A DNA stretch of 64,000 nucleotides from Acanthaster planci (GCF_001949145.1 NW_019091440.1:1-64000); one strand, 5' to 3'; counted from the first letter of the stretch, positions 1 to 12,500 are shown. Notes: generated by a model not told the origin, from the letters alone. Program-made: numbers and translations.

Positions 1-1000
1 GTATTTCCAAACTTAAGGTAGCATCTGAAAGGTCATATGTCTTTCTATCGATTAGTGTGAGTTTCACTTTCATATTTACTTTAGTTCAGGAATTATCGTC
101 GAAAGGAGGAATTCGTTCTTGTCTTGGTGCCTCATAATTTCTGCAATTCTCTGCATCTCCTCGAGTAACATTGACTTTTCCCGCGCACAACTGGCTTCGT
201 ATTTCCGACCCTAAAACGAAGGAAAATGGTCCGAATCTGACAATCTCGGGCACATTTTCCTCAATCGATTAATTTGAGTTTCATTTCCACATTTACTTTA
301 CTTAAGGAATTATTGTCAAAGAAGGGAATAGTGCTTCATATTTTCTGCCTTTCTCAGCCTCTCATCGCGTTAGATTGATTATTCCCGCGGAAAACTGGCT
401 TTGTATTTTCGACCCTAAAAGGGCTGGTCTAAATCTGGCAATCATGGTGGCATCTAAAAGGGCGCCTTTTCCGCTGTCGATCGATGTGAGTTTTATTTCC
501 ATATTTTTCCTCGTTCACTGTTTCCTTTTTTCTGTCCATTTCTCGATTTGTCTATGCGTTAGAGGGCCTTTCCCTGAGCAAAGTTGACTTTGTTTTTTTT
601 ACCCTAAAAGGACTTAAAATGGTCCACATCTGGCAATCGTGATGGCATCTGAAAGTTAATGTCTTCCTGTATCTATTGAGGTAAGTTTCATTTCCAAAGT
701 TTGCTTTTAGTTACAAGATACTTTTCGAGAGAAGGGAAGCGTTCCTGTCCTACCGTTTCATATTTTCTGCAATTCTCAGCTTGTCCTGACGTAAGATTGA
801 CTATTCCTGCGCAAAGTTTGCTGGGTATTTTTGACCCTTAAAGAACCGAAAATTGTGAAAAGCAGGCAATAGTGGTGGCACCTGAAGGGTACATATTGCT
901 CTATCGATTGATGTGAGTTTCATTTCCCTGTTTGCTGTCGATGGGAAATTATCCGCGAAAGAAGGCAAAGGTTCTTGGTTCAGTGCTTCCTTTTTGGCGG
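1..1000. repeat. ~215-bp satellite-like tandem repeat, about 4.5 units
   Basis: The anchor GAGTTTCATTTCC recurs with variants at 59, 276, 488, 683 and 915. Each copy is followed by related words (TTTCTGCAATTCTC, ACTGGCTTCGTATTT, GACCCTAAAA, GGTGGCATCTGAAA). Units differ by many substitutions and small gaps, so the array is old. It is cut by the inserted element at about 1000-2702. Confidence 0.75.
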
Positions 1001-2702
1001 GCCGCGACGCAACTGTGCGAGCCCATGTAATATCGATTTCCCTCTTCTGTTCGTCCGTCTGTCTGTTCGGCCGCCTTCAAATGTTAAAGTTTTTCCTTGC
1101 AGGTCCATAGGTGTTAAAATTTGCCATTGAGTACTTGTCTGCTTCTTCTTGGAATCCATCAATATGTAAATAGCCTCATACAGCATTAATGCTTAGAAAT
1201 TTATGAATTTATTTAAAACCCTGGACACTATGACCAGGTAGATCTTAATCTACAGCAAAACTAATATTTGGCAATTCTGTGACCTGGAAAATCCATTAGC
1301 CAGCCCCAGCCTTGTAATTCTACCTCAGTATGTCTGCTATCAGCCCACAACAATAATTTGGTCAGGCGGTGGCTGAAAGCCTCAGGAGAAAATAAAACGT
1401 GGTTGAATCTTGGTTAAGTCTTAGAAAGCATTTGTGTAGATTGAAATCTACACAGTTAATTAATAGGCTTGTCGGACAAGTTTAGGGAGGAAAATATCAA
1501 CCCAAGCCGAAATACAGCTTTATCAGCTCAGACCAAGGTTGTGTGTGTGAATAGGGCAACCACTGTTTCATTATGTTTCAAGTTAGCAAGAAATGTGTGT
1601 CTTTATCTACTTAATTTTCGTATTTTATTGTTGTTAATAATACTTATTATCATCACTATCATTATTAAACTGGACAAGAAATGTTCTACAGTCATCTATA
1701 AAGCTACATGAAGTGATAAAGGGCATAAAGGAAGTCATTTACCCCCACTTTGAGACAATTAAATCCAAAAATTCACGTAAAGATTTTTATGATGGGCATA
1801 ATATTTTGTGTTTCTAAAACCGCAAATGCTACCGAAAAAAATGTGTAGTGTATTGTGTACTTACTCTGTAGTACATAGAGTCCATACACGTAAGCATTGA
1901 CCACTCCTGTAATGTACATATATGTATGCATAGACAAATGTACATGTACAGCATGTGGGAAAATGTAAGGGGTGGGGTACTCCAAGTATGTTGTTGGGGT
2001 ATGATCATGGGGACAAAGAAGATGTAAAAACTATGTAGAAAGTGGATGAAATGCTGGATAACGTTTGTGTAATGGTTGGGCTGGGTTAGTGGGATGGTGT
2101 GACAGTCAGAGTAAGAAGTGAAGGGAATGATGAGTATAGGAGATGGATAGGATGATGGGGAGGGGCGGAGTAGGAAATGGATTGGGATGATGGGGTTGGA
2201 TACAAAGTGCAGAACTATGTACTTTAGAGGAATTTTAATTATCTACCATCAATCAAATTCACAAATGCACTGCTTATATAAACATCCAGGTCTAGTCTGT
2301 CTGTACTAGCTAGACCCACTTTCTACAGGCATTCCTCTCTCCTGTAAAGAACTGTGAAGCCTTTGTACCGGTACCTCCATTTGTGGTGGTCTTTGTTGAT
2401 TTACTTTTAAATGACAGGTGCCTTTCAACACACAGTCTGCACAAAGCACTGAATAGGTTTTTTTTCTTCTAGAGTACTATGAATTGCATTGCTAAGGTCG
2501 ATGAAATAGCTTGTACATGGGTATTACAGTCGTATGTCAACCAATCTAGTAAAAAATATTGATGAGGCTTCGTTCGTATTTCCTTTTATTAATTTAGTAA
2601 TCATATTTGTATAAATTGGATGTCTCTTTCCTGTTATTACAAGAAAGAAATTCAAATTCATAACAAGCAGCGAGCCATGACGGCTTTGCCATTCTAATTT
2701 TC
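1000..2702. mobile_element. repeat element copy A, inverted relative to 10556-12400
   Basis: Segments 1027-1212 and about 1840-2702 read, on the other strand, as 12400 to 10556. Shared words include CCGCCTTCAAATGTTAAAG, GGTCCATAGGTGT, TGTACATGTACAGCATGTGG, AGAAAGTGGATGAAATGCTG and CATGACGGCTTTGCC. About 620 bases (1215-1840) exist only in this copy. It contains a short GATGGG/TAGGAGATGG minisatellite (about 2130-2210). No coding capacity is seen. An internal minisatellite is typical of some non-autonomous rolling-circle-like elements of marine invertebrates, but I cannot assign a class. Confidence 0.65.
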
Positions 2703-2830
2703 GCATTTCTCCAATTGTCTTCACGTTACAGGGCCTATTCCGCGTAAGGTTTGCTTCGTATTTTCGACTCTAAAATGACTTTAAGTGGTCCAAATCTGCC
2801 ACTTGTGGTGGCATCTGAAAGGGAACATAC
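2703..2830. repeat. partial satellite unit right of the inserted element
   Basis: TTTCTCCAATTGTCTTCACG, GGCCTATTCCGCG, GTATTTTCGACTC and GGTGGCATCTGAAAGG match the second half of the unit seen at 1-1000. This shows the element between them interrupted one array. Confidence 0.65.
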
Positions 2831-2949
2831 ACCCGAGGTTAAGCCAACTGACACCCATTGTGTCACATGATACATGTGTTAATGATCCTAACACCTCATG
2901 CACTTCAGCTTCACTCTTGTTGGTTTAAAACAGTGCGTATCGTAAGCCT

Positions 2950-3445
2950 GACGTGCGCCTCATTGGTCTGACGCCTCAAAAGTCCGAATTTTTCGGACTT
3001 ATGAGGCGTCGGAATATTAATGAGGTGTCGGGTTTATGGGAAATTTTTGTTTTCAGCCTCATAGTTCTGACGCCTCAAAGATCAGACGCCTCATAAATCC
3101 GACGTCAGACCAACGAGGTGTCGAACTTAATATGAGGCCTCAGTCCGATTAACTGTGAAACATGGAAGAGTGCGGGCCCTCGCGACGCGACGCTGCGTGT
3201 CGTAAATACATGTAGTAAACCATACTTGACACCTTGGAACCAGTCTTGTTCCTGGCGCCGTCTTCATACGCTCCTAGCTAGCGTCAAATCAAAACTCGGA
3301 CTCTCGAAGCTTCGGATTTTGTGAGGCGTTGGATCTATGCCATGGGCCGAAAAACTGTTGGAACCTTCAGCCACATTTGTCGGACTTATGAGGCGTTGGA
3401 CCTATAAGGCGTAGGATTTATGAGGCGTCGGACTTAGAGCTGACC
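2950..3445. repeat. array of GAGGCGTCGGACTTAT words in both orientations
   Basis: More than ten copies or near copies of (A)TGAGGCGTCGGA and its reverse complement occur in about 500 bases. At 2970-3010 two facing copies form a hairpin with 17 of 18 paired bases and a short T-rich loop. No coding region is present. Confidence 0.7.
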
Positions 3446-3459
3446 CCCTCACGGTGGGG

Positions 3460-3760
3460 TCGCATGAGGTGCAGTATGTTCTATGTTGCCAGCCCATGTT
3501 GTTGCCCGCCGCACCTCGCGTGGAAATGTGGTGGTGATTTAAAGAAGCAGTGTACCTCATGCGCATTAGGTGTAACGGACAACATTAATCATTATACCCG
3601 ATGTGGTTGAGTTGCGACACATGGTGTAATATTTCCCGATCGCCGCACTCGAGGTGTTTGAAGTATGTAAGTCTTTATGGTAATACTGCTTAAAAGGTAT
3701 GATGAACAAAAAGTGACTACCACCTGATGCACTTGAGGTGCAACAACTAAATGCATGCAT
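3460..3760. repeat. cluster of CCTCATGCAC..GAGGTG repeats
   Basis: CATGAGGTGCAGTATG, ACCTCATGCGCATTAGGTG, GCCGCACTCGAGGTG and CACCTGATGCACTTGAGGTG recur about every 60-100 bases, partly palindromic. A relative occurs at about 2890. Function unknown. Confidence 0.45.
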
Positions 3761-5539
3761 AGGCCTAATATTAAAGATCCCTTGGGTGTAACCGGCAGGC
3801 GTCAGGAAGGCTTGCGTTGCAATAGAGTGGAAGTGTATGAGGTTTAAGGAGGGTATAGTCTGATGTGCTTGACGTATTCAAACTCATGAATAATGTCCCA
3901 AGTTAATTAGTCAATATTTCACAAGCAATATAATTATAGGCTTATCTTAAGCATATACCCACCTGGCATTTAGATGCATGCGTATTCATGCTGTGAGAAG
4001 TTGTGATTAAAATGAACAGAAAAACAAACAACCCCCCCCCCAAACAAAATAGGTCTATCTGACTCGGAAGGACCATATCACGTTGGTCATCCTTCCACAT
4101 TAACATTCGCTGCGTTTGTGGTGATGCGTGATCTACACGCATGTGGACCCTCTGTCAGCGATACGGTTGTCTTCGGCGCGACTGTAAAGTGTATACCAGT
4201 ACTTGCGATACCCAGATTCACTCTCAGACTCATTATACCCTCTATGACGGACCACAGTTTCCTGTACGGTGACTGGTCGATTGCAAAAAGGAAATCATCA
4301 CATGATGCACTTACTGGTCAAGATCAGGCCTGCATTGGCGTAATCTTGACTATTTTCACGGTGTTACGTCAAAAGTCTACATCAGTCGGATCTTGAAGTT
4401 ATGATTTTTCCGGTAACTTTTTACTTTATGAACAAACAATTCAGGCCCTCAGTTTCAGTATAGGACTGCCACGGTAGTCGAAATTGAAGCCTCTCCAAAG
4501 AGACTCGGTGTACATTCCTCAGATATGGGCTGTAATCTTTACTGTTTTGATAACTGCCAAAGGCAGTTATCAAAAAACGAAAAGGCTCATTTTGTCCTTC
4601 CGTATGTAAGAAAGCACTAAAAAAAAAAGGGATATTGCGCCCCATTTTATCACTTTCCATGGGCGCCGCCATCCTGTCTGATACTCGGGCTGCCGCCCAA
4701 AGATTAACCTTGCAAACCAGACCGAAATAGCGCCCTCTGCCACTCTTTGGAAGTGATTGGACTTCCTATTTATTTTTAAACTGGAAATTAAGATTTTGGC
4801 CAGAAGATCACTTTTCGTTTCACTTTTTATGGGGGTTAGGCACAAAAAAAATCTTTCATTCGCCCTTCCCCGAAAATACCCCCAAAATAATGGGCCTTAA
4901 ATTGAGCTCAGCTCAATTCTGAATGTAGGTCTCCGCTTCTCTCCCAAATATGCCTGCAATTTAGGGCTTTTTGTAAAAAAATTCCCGAACTGGAAATAAA
5001 CTACCGGTCCCAAACTTAACCCCGTGAAATCACAAAATAATAAGGAGATCGCGCGAAGAAATCCAACCCATTTATGCACCACATGGATACGCGGCGCTAT
5101 ACAATCTTTGGTACGCGTCTTCCCGTGATTGTACATGTACCTCTTCTTTGCGGATTTTCTCTCCAAAGTGACCTTGATGGGGAAATTGTAGCAACTGTCG
5201 CAGGTCAGCATTATGAGCAATTCATTGTATCTGCTATCAAAATCTTGATCTTTTGATTAAACGAGTGACAACGGCCAGAAAATGGTCGAATCATGTCAAT
5301 TGTCAATGTTAGTCATTGTCAGTACAGTAGCTATAGTTTAACAATATAATGTCGATTTAGCCCTGGCAAGATCTTGCCCCACACGAAGGGCTGTGGTGGC
5401 AGATCTGTCTACATGTAGGGACTGTCGGGTAAGGCCAGACCAAAGGCCAAGACCTACTTGTACATGTACCGGTAGTAGTTATCACAGTACATGAATGGTA
5501 TGTATAACCATAACGCTGCTGGGTAGCTAGTTCTCACGT
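3761..5539. other. non-genic stretch upstream of GULO-like gene
   Basis: Apart from the hairpin at 4545-4575 I see no convincing exon, RNA gene or repeat. The promoter of the GULO-like gene should lie near its right end, but no TATA box or other clear element stands out. Confidence 0.4.
4545..4575. other. perfect 14-bp hairpin
   Basis: TTTTGATAACTGCC and GGCAGTTATCAAAA flank a three-base AAA loop. It lies in otherwise unremarkable DNA upstream of the GULO-like gene. Confidence 0.6.
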
Positions 5540-5583
5540 TGCAACACTGAACGTAACAGGCTCTCAACAATCGTTGACTTCAA
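5540..5583 (+). other. possible 5' non-coding exon of the GULO-like gene
   Basis: A strong consensus donor (CAA|GTAAGT) sits at 5584. The first coding exon begins with an acceptor and 29 bases of UTR, so a spliced leader exon upstream is expected. This is the best-looking donor in the preceding kilobase. The left boundary is a guess; no promoter element is clear. Confidence 0.3.
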
Positions 5584-5759
5584 GTAAGTAGTTCATTTTT
5601 CTGTCCAAATTTTTTATTGATTTTGTTATTATTTATAGTGTTTTAAATGAAATGTGTATTTTTTGTAAATTTGAATGGTTTGGTTCTAGGAACCGACCAC
5701 TTTATTCAAATATTCGATGTTAATAAACCAGAATATATATTTGCTGCAATTGGTTAGGA

Positions 5760-5870
5760 GTGTTTATAGAACATATGAATAAATTTACACTGGTAGTGAT
5801 AACGTGTAGGGGGACATTTGATGATTACTGGTGGTAACCATGTAATACACCCTGATTATTCAGTACGTGC
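5760..5870. repeat. short interspersed repeat, copy 1
   Basis: GTTTATAGAACATATG, TTTACAC, AACGTGTAGGGGG and CACCCTGATTATT recur in the same order at about 9315-9390. Both copies are intronic and non-coding. Confidence 0.5.
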
Positions 5871-6454
5871 AGACTTGTGGACATCTGGCTTTGTGCCATG
5901 CATCCACACATTTTCAGTGTGTACTCAGCTTGCTTGATTAATTCAGTTAACTTATATCTCAGTCTTCTTTCATCTTTTTTTAGTTTGTATTAATTACAGT
6001 ACTTGTGTGTGTATACTCAGTCCAGTATTTATTTTACTTAATTATATACTTTACAAGAACTTTTCTTACTTCGATTTTATACCTGGACTTACATACATGT
6101 TAAAGCAAGATGCCATTATCTATGCCTAGGACTCTAAGAGTAGTTTTTTTAAAGCCATAATTTTACATCATTGTGTTTATTGGTTCAGGTTAATTGTTTC
6201 CTTGCTTTACAGAGCGTCTTGATAGTGATTAAGTTCACTTGTAGTGATCCGGCAGGTTTATGCTCCGTTCTGTTTATTGTTTGCCTGTATTTAATGTTTG
6301 TAACATATTGTTTTGTATGTTTGTCTTTGTGTGCACTCTGCGAAATAATATATGAAATGATTACACAAGGACATGTACCATTATGTAGCTGATTGCAGTG
6401 ACCTTGCCATAGGATGGACAAATTGGGTTGATTTTTCTTCCCTTTTTCCTTCAG

Positions 6455-6483
6455 ATTGAGCTCCAGAGCAAGCATCATTCATA
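6455..6483 (+). other. GULO: 5' UTR part of GULO-like exon 1
   Basis: It lies between the acceptor at 6453-6454, after a pyrimidine tract, and the ATG at 6484. It contains an in-frame TGA at 6457, which excludes a longer N-terminus. Confidence 0.6.
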
Positions 6484-6576
6484 ATGGAGGGGAAGACAGT
6501 CAGCACGTGGGCCGGAACCTTCTCATGTACCCCTGAGCTCTACTTTGAGCCTGGCTCTGTTGACGAAATCAAACAG
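6484..6576 (+). CDS. GULO: GULO-like coding exon 1
   Basis: It encodes residues 1-31, including [15 protein letters not shown], which lines up with the N-terminus of vertebrate GULO (WAKTYGCCPEMYFQP). The exon body begins at an acceptor at 6453-6454 after a long pyrimidine tract, so 6455-6483 is 5' UTR. Donor GTGCGT follows, phase 0. Confidence 0.9.
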
Positions 6577-9500
6577 GTGCGTGCTTATGATGTGTGAAAT
6601 AAATGGGCTCATGCAGTTTGTCCACTGGACGAGACACAGCCTTCCCATACCTTTGGCATTATCGGCACATGGACGTCGGCATTCATTCACATGTGAGCAC
6701 CCTAATCTTGTTGATTCCTTGAAAACATTCATAAAATACAACAGTAGCCTACATCTCACCATTGATGTTCTTTTTATATGAGAAAATGGCGTGAAATTAC
6801 GGCAGGACATAGATGTCCCATCGTAATTTCACATCTGCCTTGTATATGCACAACTGCTTTTGGTATTTGATCAAAAGCAGATATCATATCATACAAGATA
6901 GCCCAAAGAATATCAGGGTATACATGTAAAAATCCCAAAGCAAAATCCTTTCAATGGTGGCGGGTCAGGTTGGTGTAGCGGCTCATTCCTCGCCTTCCAC
7001 CTCCGTGGTCCTGGATTCCTGGCCCAGTCCACACGGGAATTGGGTTGCCTCAACCTGATTCTGTGGGTTATTCCCAGAATATTTCTCTGGGGTTTTCTTC
7101 CCACCTCTAAAACAGTAACTGATTCTCATTGTCTCTTCTCTACAGCGTTCCTTCAGGCTTATGAGCTTACAGTGCCCAGGGCACTCAGTTAAGGAATCCT
7201 TGGTGTCAGTACCAGAAATTAAAATAACAGTGATGTAGTCGAGGACTTTTTGAGAACCAAGTTCTCTACCAAATATTTAACTAGTTAGGAGGGAACAAAG
7301 CTTAAGTACATTGGCATTTTAAGGTACATGCATAAAGGTAAGATTACAAAACAACATAATGACTTCAGACCATCACTGTTTGATTAAAATTAACTTTTTA
7401 GAACAAAAGTACTCAGAAAGTACTTGGCCGAGTACTTTTCAAGTACTTTTCACCTTAAAACTTAAATTTTACACAACTGGGAGTGTCTGAAGTCTAACAT
7501 TTATTTTGTAATCTTACCTTTGCACATGTACCATCAAATGCCTGTGCACCCAGGCTTTATTCCCTCTTACCCAGTTCAGTAGTTTGCGGAGAACGTAGGT
7601 ACTCAGAAAGTACTCAACTACTGTAAAATAACAAGAAAAGATAATACTCTGGCTTTGGAATTATGTGACATTCAATGAACTGGGTGAGTGAGTTCTTAAG
7701 GCCTAGCTATAAAAAGCTGACAATGGCAAAACAGAATGGATGGTGCTACGTTTGTAGTTCATTTTTGTTGCTGTACCATTTTTATTTGCCTAACCTCACA
7801 CAGGCACTGAGATTGATATTGTCTGGCACTGTCCATGTTGAACAGGGCCCTCGGATAAAAAGGTATCTCCCTCCCATTTTGGATTTAGCAAGCAGGTTAC
7901 CTGTTCACCACAGACAGTTGAGTGAACGTTCTACATGTACACCCTGACCCCATCAAAATGAATGTACAAAAAAATCCTGGATCGCCCTACATGTACACAA
8001 CACTCTGTAATGTCAGGAAAAATCTGAATAGATGGACTTTAGTCACTGTCCAAATTTATTTCTTACATGTGCATGTACAATCAACAGATCTACATGTACA
8101 AAGGTTTTGTTTCCATATTTTCCAGTGTTGAGAACTGCCGGTACATCCCTGGTTCTCTCCATATTCCAGTGGAGGGACATCACTGAGAACCATTTTCCAA
8201 TCAATTTTTAGGCTTGCGACATGTACATGTATGTCAGAAGAGCACATTCATATTATTATACCACAGATGGACAGGTGGACCTGTAAGGTTTTCGCCGTGG
8301 TACTCGGTGTGCGCATGATACTTGTTTGCACAGCATATACTGGTCAAGCATTACATGTACTTTATTCTATCAGAACATGGATCAAAACTATACACTTTTT
8401 GAATTTTTTTTTACCAATGTTGCCCATTGCCAACCTCAAGGGCTTTTTATGCTCATGATAGACTTACCTCAACTACACATATTTGACATGCTTCATTTTC
8501 AGAAATTTTGGTGTGATAATATTCTGGGAAATTCATTAAATGTATTTACATAAATACCTTGTACGCTGTTCTGTTTTCAAAACTGTTAAATTCATAATTG
8601 TACATGTACCAATAAGTTGTCTATGCTCTCAGGAAGTTATTAAAACCAGCTGACTTAATTTTGAGAAATTAAGTTTCAAAGTTCCGAGTAAATATTCTAT
8701 TGAAATTACCCCAAACTGACCAACGTGAAGGATTGAAAAGTTAAGTTTCCTTGCATCAAACAAAGAATTATTTGGATATTAACCACTGAAATGGTAAAAG
8801 ATCTCGAATTGTCAAAAAAGATTGAAAACTACATTGCCATTATCTCCAAAATGATTTTGGCAACTTCTGATCGGTTTTCCCAGTTCGCATTTTGTAAATT
8901 TACAGACAATCAGTCCATCAAATTAAAGATGGTAATGATCAACAGGTGGACAGAAAGGTTTGCAAACTTTGGAGGAAAGGGGGCATTTGCCAGACCATCA
9001 AGGACTTGCCAAGAGTGGGGGCCCAATCATAACCCCCAAGTCAGAAAAGGGGGGCCAGTACAAAAAACTTTGTTTAGGTAATTTAATTTAGGTAGTGGAC
9101 TTCAAATTGTACAGTAATGCTTTTCTTGGATGGCACAGATTTTGGAGTCGGCGCGTAAGGCCAGCAAGCGCGTGAGAATGAGCGGCCAGTTCCACTCGCC
9201 GTCCAACATCGCGATGACCGACGGCTACATGATCAACATGAAGAACTTCAATCACGTCATCGAGGTGTGTAATGTATTTCTTGTTTTATCAGGAGGTCGT
9301 CCTGCAGTGCTGGTAATTGTTTATAGAATATGGATTTACACGGGAACGCGTAGGGGGATGCAACACACCCTGATTATTACCTTATGAATTGTGACACCCC
9401 CCCACGGTGACATTATCTGTCCCAGGAGTGTAAATAATTAGTGTTTGTGCATGTAAGTGGAAAGGCAAGCATAATTCAACAAGGTGACAGATTGAATGCT

Positions 9501-12500
9501 GTGTTCTATGAGTTGAAGCTGAGTGATGCACATGATGTGTTTGCATTGGAGCCGCTCGCTGTTGCACATTCCTGGATAAATGGTCCGTGGTATAACCATT
9601 CCTTAAATGGTGAATGTCGGACAGCCAACATTCTACCAAACAAATACATTAATGACTTGTGATTGATGACCCCACCGATGGTTGGATGGTGCTTCATACT
9701 CGGGTGTTATTTAATAGCCACTCACTTAGGACCAGCTTGTAGGCACAGTAGGCTGTGTGCTTATAATTCCAACAAAAAATTCAGGGGCCTGTGAAAAATA
9801 TGCCGCCCTATGAAAATACTGCAGGTGGACAAAATACCAACATTCACCCATGGATAGGCACATAGAAGAACTTTCAAAGATAAGGATACGGAAAGCTCCA
9901 AACCAGTCACTCATAGCTTAGCATCAATATAAAAAGCTACGCTCAAGGGGCTGTCTCACTACACACTCTGTTTGAAAACTGGCAGGAAGACATGAGGTCC
10001 CGTGAAATTGACCAAAGTAGAAAAATTAGAGAGCCGAATTAAGTGTTCTATAATTTCAGTAGGCACTGTTCAAAAGGTTCCTGGGTTTGTTCCATAGGCC
10101 CCTTGGCACCATTGAACTTAAACGTAGCCCCATGGCAACATTGTTACTTAGGCCCTACATGTGCATGTAGGTACCATGCCTTGTTCCGTAGGTCCCTGGG
10201 CACCATTGTTCCGTAGGCCCCTGGGCATGTTCTGTAGGCCCCTAGGCACTATTGCTCCATACGTGTAGGCCCCTGGACACCATTGTTTATTCCTGGCACG
10301 AAATGGGCAGAGGGGTACCCCCTCAACAAGTCCAATCCCTATACACACTCCAACCTATTGTCTGAAAGAATTCTCTCTGTCCAATAGTTTGTAGCAAATG
10401 CGATAGTTTAGTAGAACCAAAGAACCATATTCCTTAGGTACCTGGGCACCATAGGCCCGAGGCACATGCCTCCGGTATTCCATAGGCGCCTGGCCTGGGC
10501 ACAGTTGCTCCTTCCTCCATGGTGTGCCATTTGCACCAGTGTCCTCTACAACCTAGAAACTAGAACGGCAAAGCCGTCATGGCTCACTGCTTGCTATGAA
10601 TTTGAATTTCTTTCTTGTAATAACAGGAAAGAGACCTCCAAGTTATATAGTTACTAAATCAAACAAGTAAATACTAACAAAGCTTCATCAAACTTTTTTA
10701 CAAGATTTACTTGGTTGACATACAACTGCAATACAGCTAGATGTACAAGCTATTTTATTGACCTTAGCAATACAATTCATTGTACCCTAGGAGAAAAAAA
10801 ACTAGTCAGTGCTGTGTGCAGACCGTGTACGTGTGTTGAAAGGTGCCTGTCATTTAAAGTAAATCAACAAAGACTACCACCAAGGGAGATATAGGTACAA
10901 AGGCTCACAGCGCTTAACAGGGGAGAGGAATGACTATGCGGAATGTGGGTCTAGCTAGTACATGTACAGTCAGACTAGACCAAAATGATTATATAAGTAG
11001 TACATTTGTGAGTATGATGGATGGTGCATAATTAAAATTCCTCTGAAGTACCAGGTACATGTACAGCTCTGCACTTTGTATCCAACCCCATCATCCCATC
11101 CATTTCCTACTCACCCCTTCCCCATCATCCCATCCATTTCCTTACTCCGCCCCCTCCCCGCCATCCTACCCATCTCCTACTTTAGCGACCCCGTCCCCAT
11201 CATCCTATCCATCTCTTACTCCACCCCTCCCCATCATCCNNNNNNNNNNNNNNNNNNNNNNNNNNNNNNNNNNNNNNNNNNNNNNNNNNNNNNNNNNNNN
11301 NNNNNNNNNNNNNNNNNNNNNNNNNNNNNNNNNNNNNNNNNNNNNNNNNNNNNNNNNNNNNNNNNNNNNNNNNNNNNNNNNNNNNNNNNNNNNNNNNNNN
11401 NNNNNNNNNNNNNNNNNNNNNNNNNNNNNNNNNNNNNNNNNNNNNNNNNNNNNNNNNNNNNNNNNNNNNNNNNNNNNNNNNNNNNNNNNNNNNNNNNNNN
11501 NNNNNNNNNNNNNNNNNNNNNNNNNNNNNNNNNNNNNNNNNNNNNNNNNNNNNNNNNNNNNNNNNNNNNNNNNNNNNNNNNNNNNNNNNNNNNNNNNNNN
11601 NNNNNNNNNNNNNNNNNNNNNNNNNNNNNNNNNNNNNNNNNNNNNNNNNNNNNNNNNNNNNNNNNNNNNNNNNNNNNNNNNNNNNNNNNNNNNNNCCTAC
11701 TCAACCCCCTCCCCATCATCCTATCCATCTCCTACTCTTTCCCCTCCCAATCATCCTATCCATCTCCTACTCCACCCCCACCCATCATTCCCCTCACTTC
11801 CTGCTCTGGTAGTCCCTTCATCCCACTTATCCAGCCCAGCCGTTACACCAACCTTACCCAGCATTTCATCCACTTTCTACATACGTGTACTTCGTCCCCA
11901 TGATCCTTCTCCTACAGGTACCCCTCCCCAACAAACATCCCAATCTGTCACTTTGGGATCCCCCCATCCCTTATATTTTCCCCACATGCTGTACATGTAC
12001 ATTTGTATGTGTCTGAACACTGTCAATACATACATGTACATATATACATGTACATGTAAATTACAGGAGTGCTCAGTACATACGTGTATGTACTTCAGGG
12101 CAAGTACACAATACAACTAAAAAACTTTAACATTCAACTTTTGTAATTCTTTCATTAAATTCATAAGATTCTAAGCATTAATGCCAGATGAAACTATTTA
12201 ACAAATAACATGTACATGGAAATAATGATGGTATTCCAAGAAGAAGCAAACAAGCACTCAATGGCACACCTATGGACCTGCAAGGAAAAACTTTAACATT
12301 TGAAGGCGGACGGACAGACACCCGCCGGACGGACAGACAGAAGACAGAAATCGGTATTACATACACTGTAGGCTCGCAACAACAAGCGGTCCACAGGCCT
12401 GGCCCTCAAATAGCGCTACGCTGATAATGTTGGTGAGCTCTGGCATTTGGCAGGCATTCCGAGGTCAGCTTCACATTTCTTTGTATCCATTATGGACAGG

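Larger units (their letters stand above)
10556..12400. mobile_element. repeat element copy B, in GULO intron 2
   Basis: It is the inverted partner of 1000-2702, carrying a much larger internal minisatellite (11080-11830) that spans the assembly gap. Flanking unique parts of the two copies are readable side by side with roughly 80-90 percent identity by eye. It lies between GULO coding exons 2 and 3 and does not touch splice sites. Confidence 0.65.

Noticed and set aside
9441-9662. Frame of 73 residues after GULO exon 2
   Set aside because: No family similarity and no need for an extra exon: GULO exons 2 and 3 already join in frame and match vertebrate GULO continuously.
11059-12120. Long open frames on both strands spanning the run of N
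   Set aside because: They exist only because N was translated as unknown residues and the flanking minisatellite lacks stops. Not genes.
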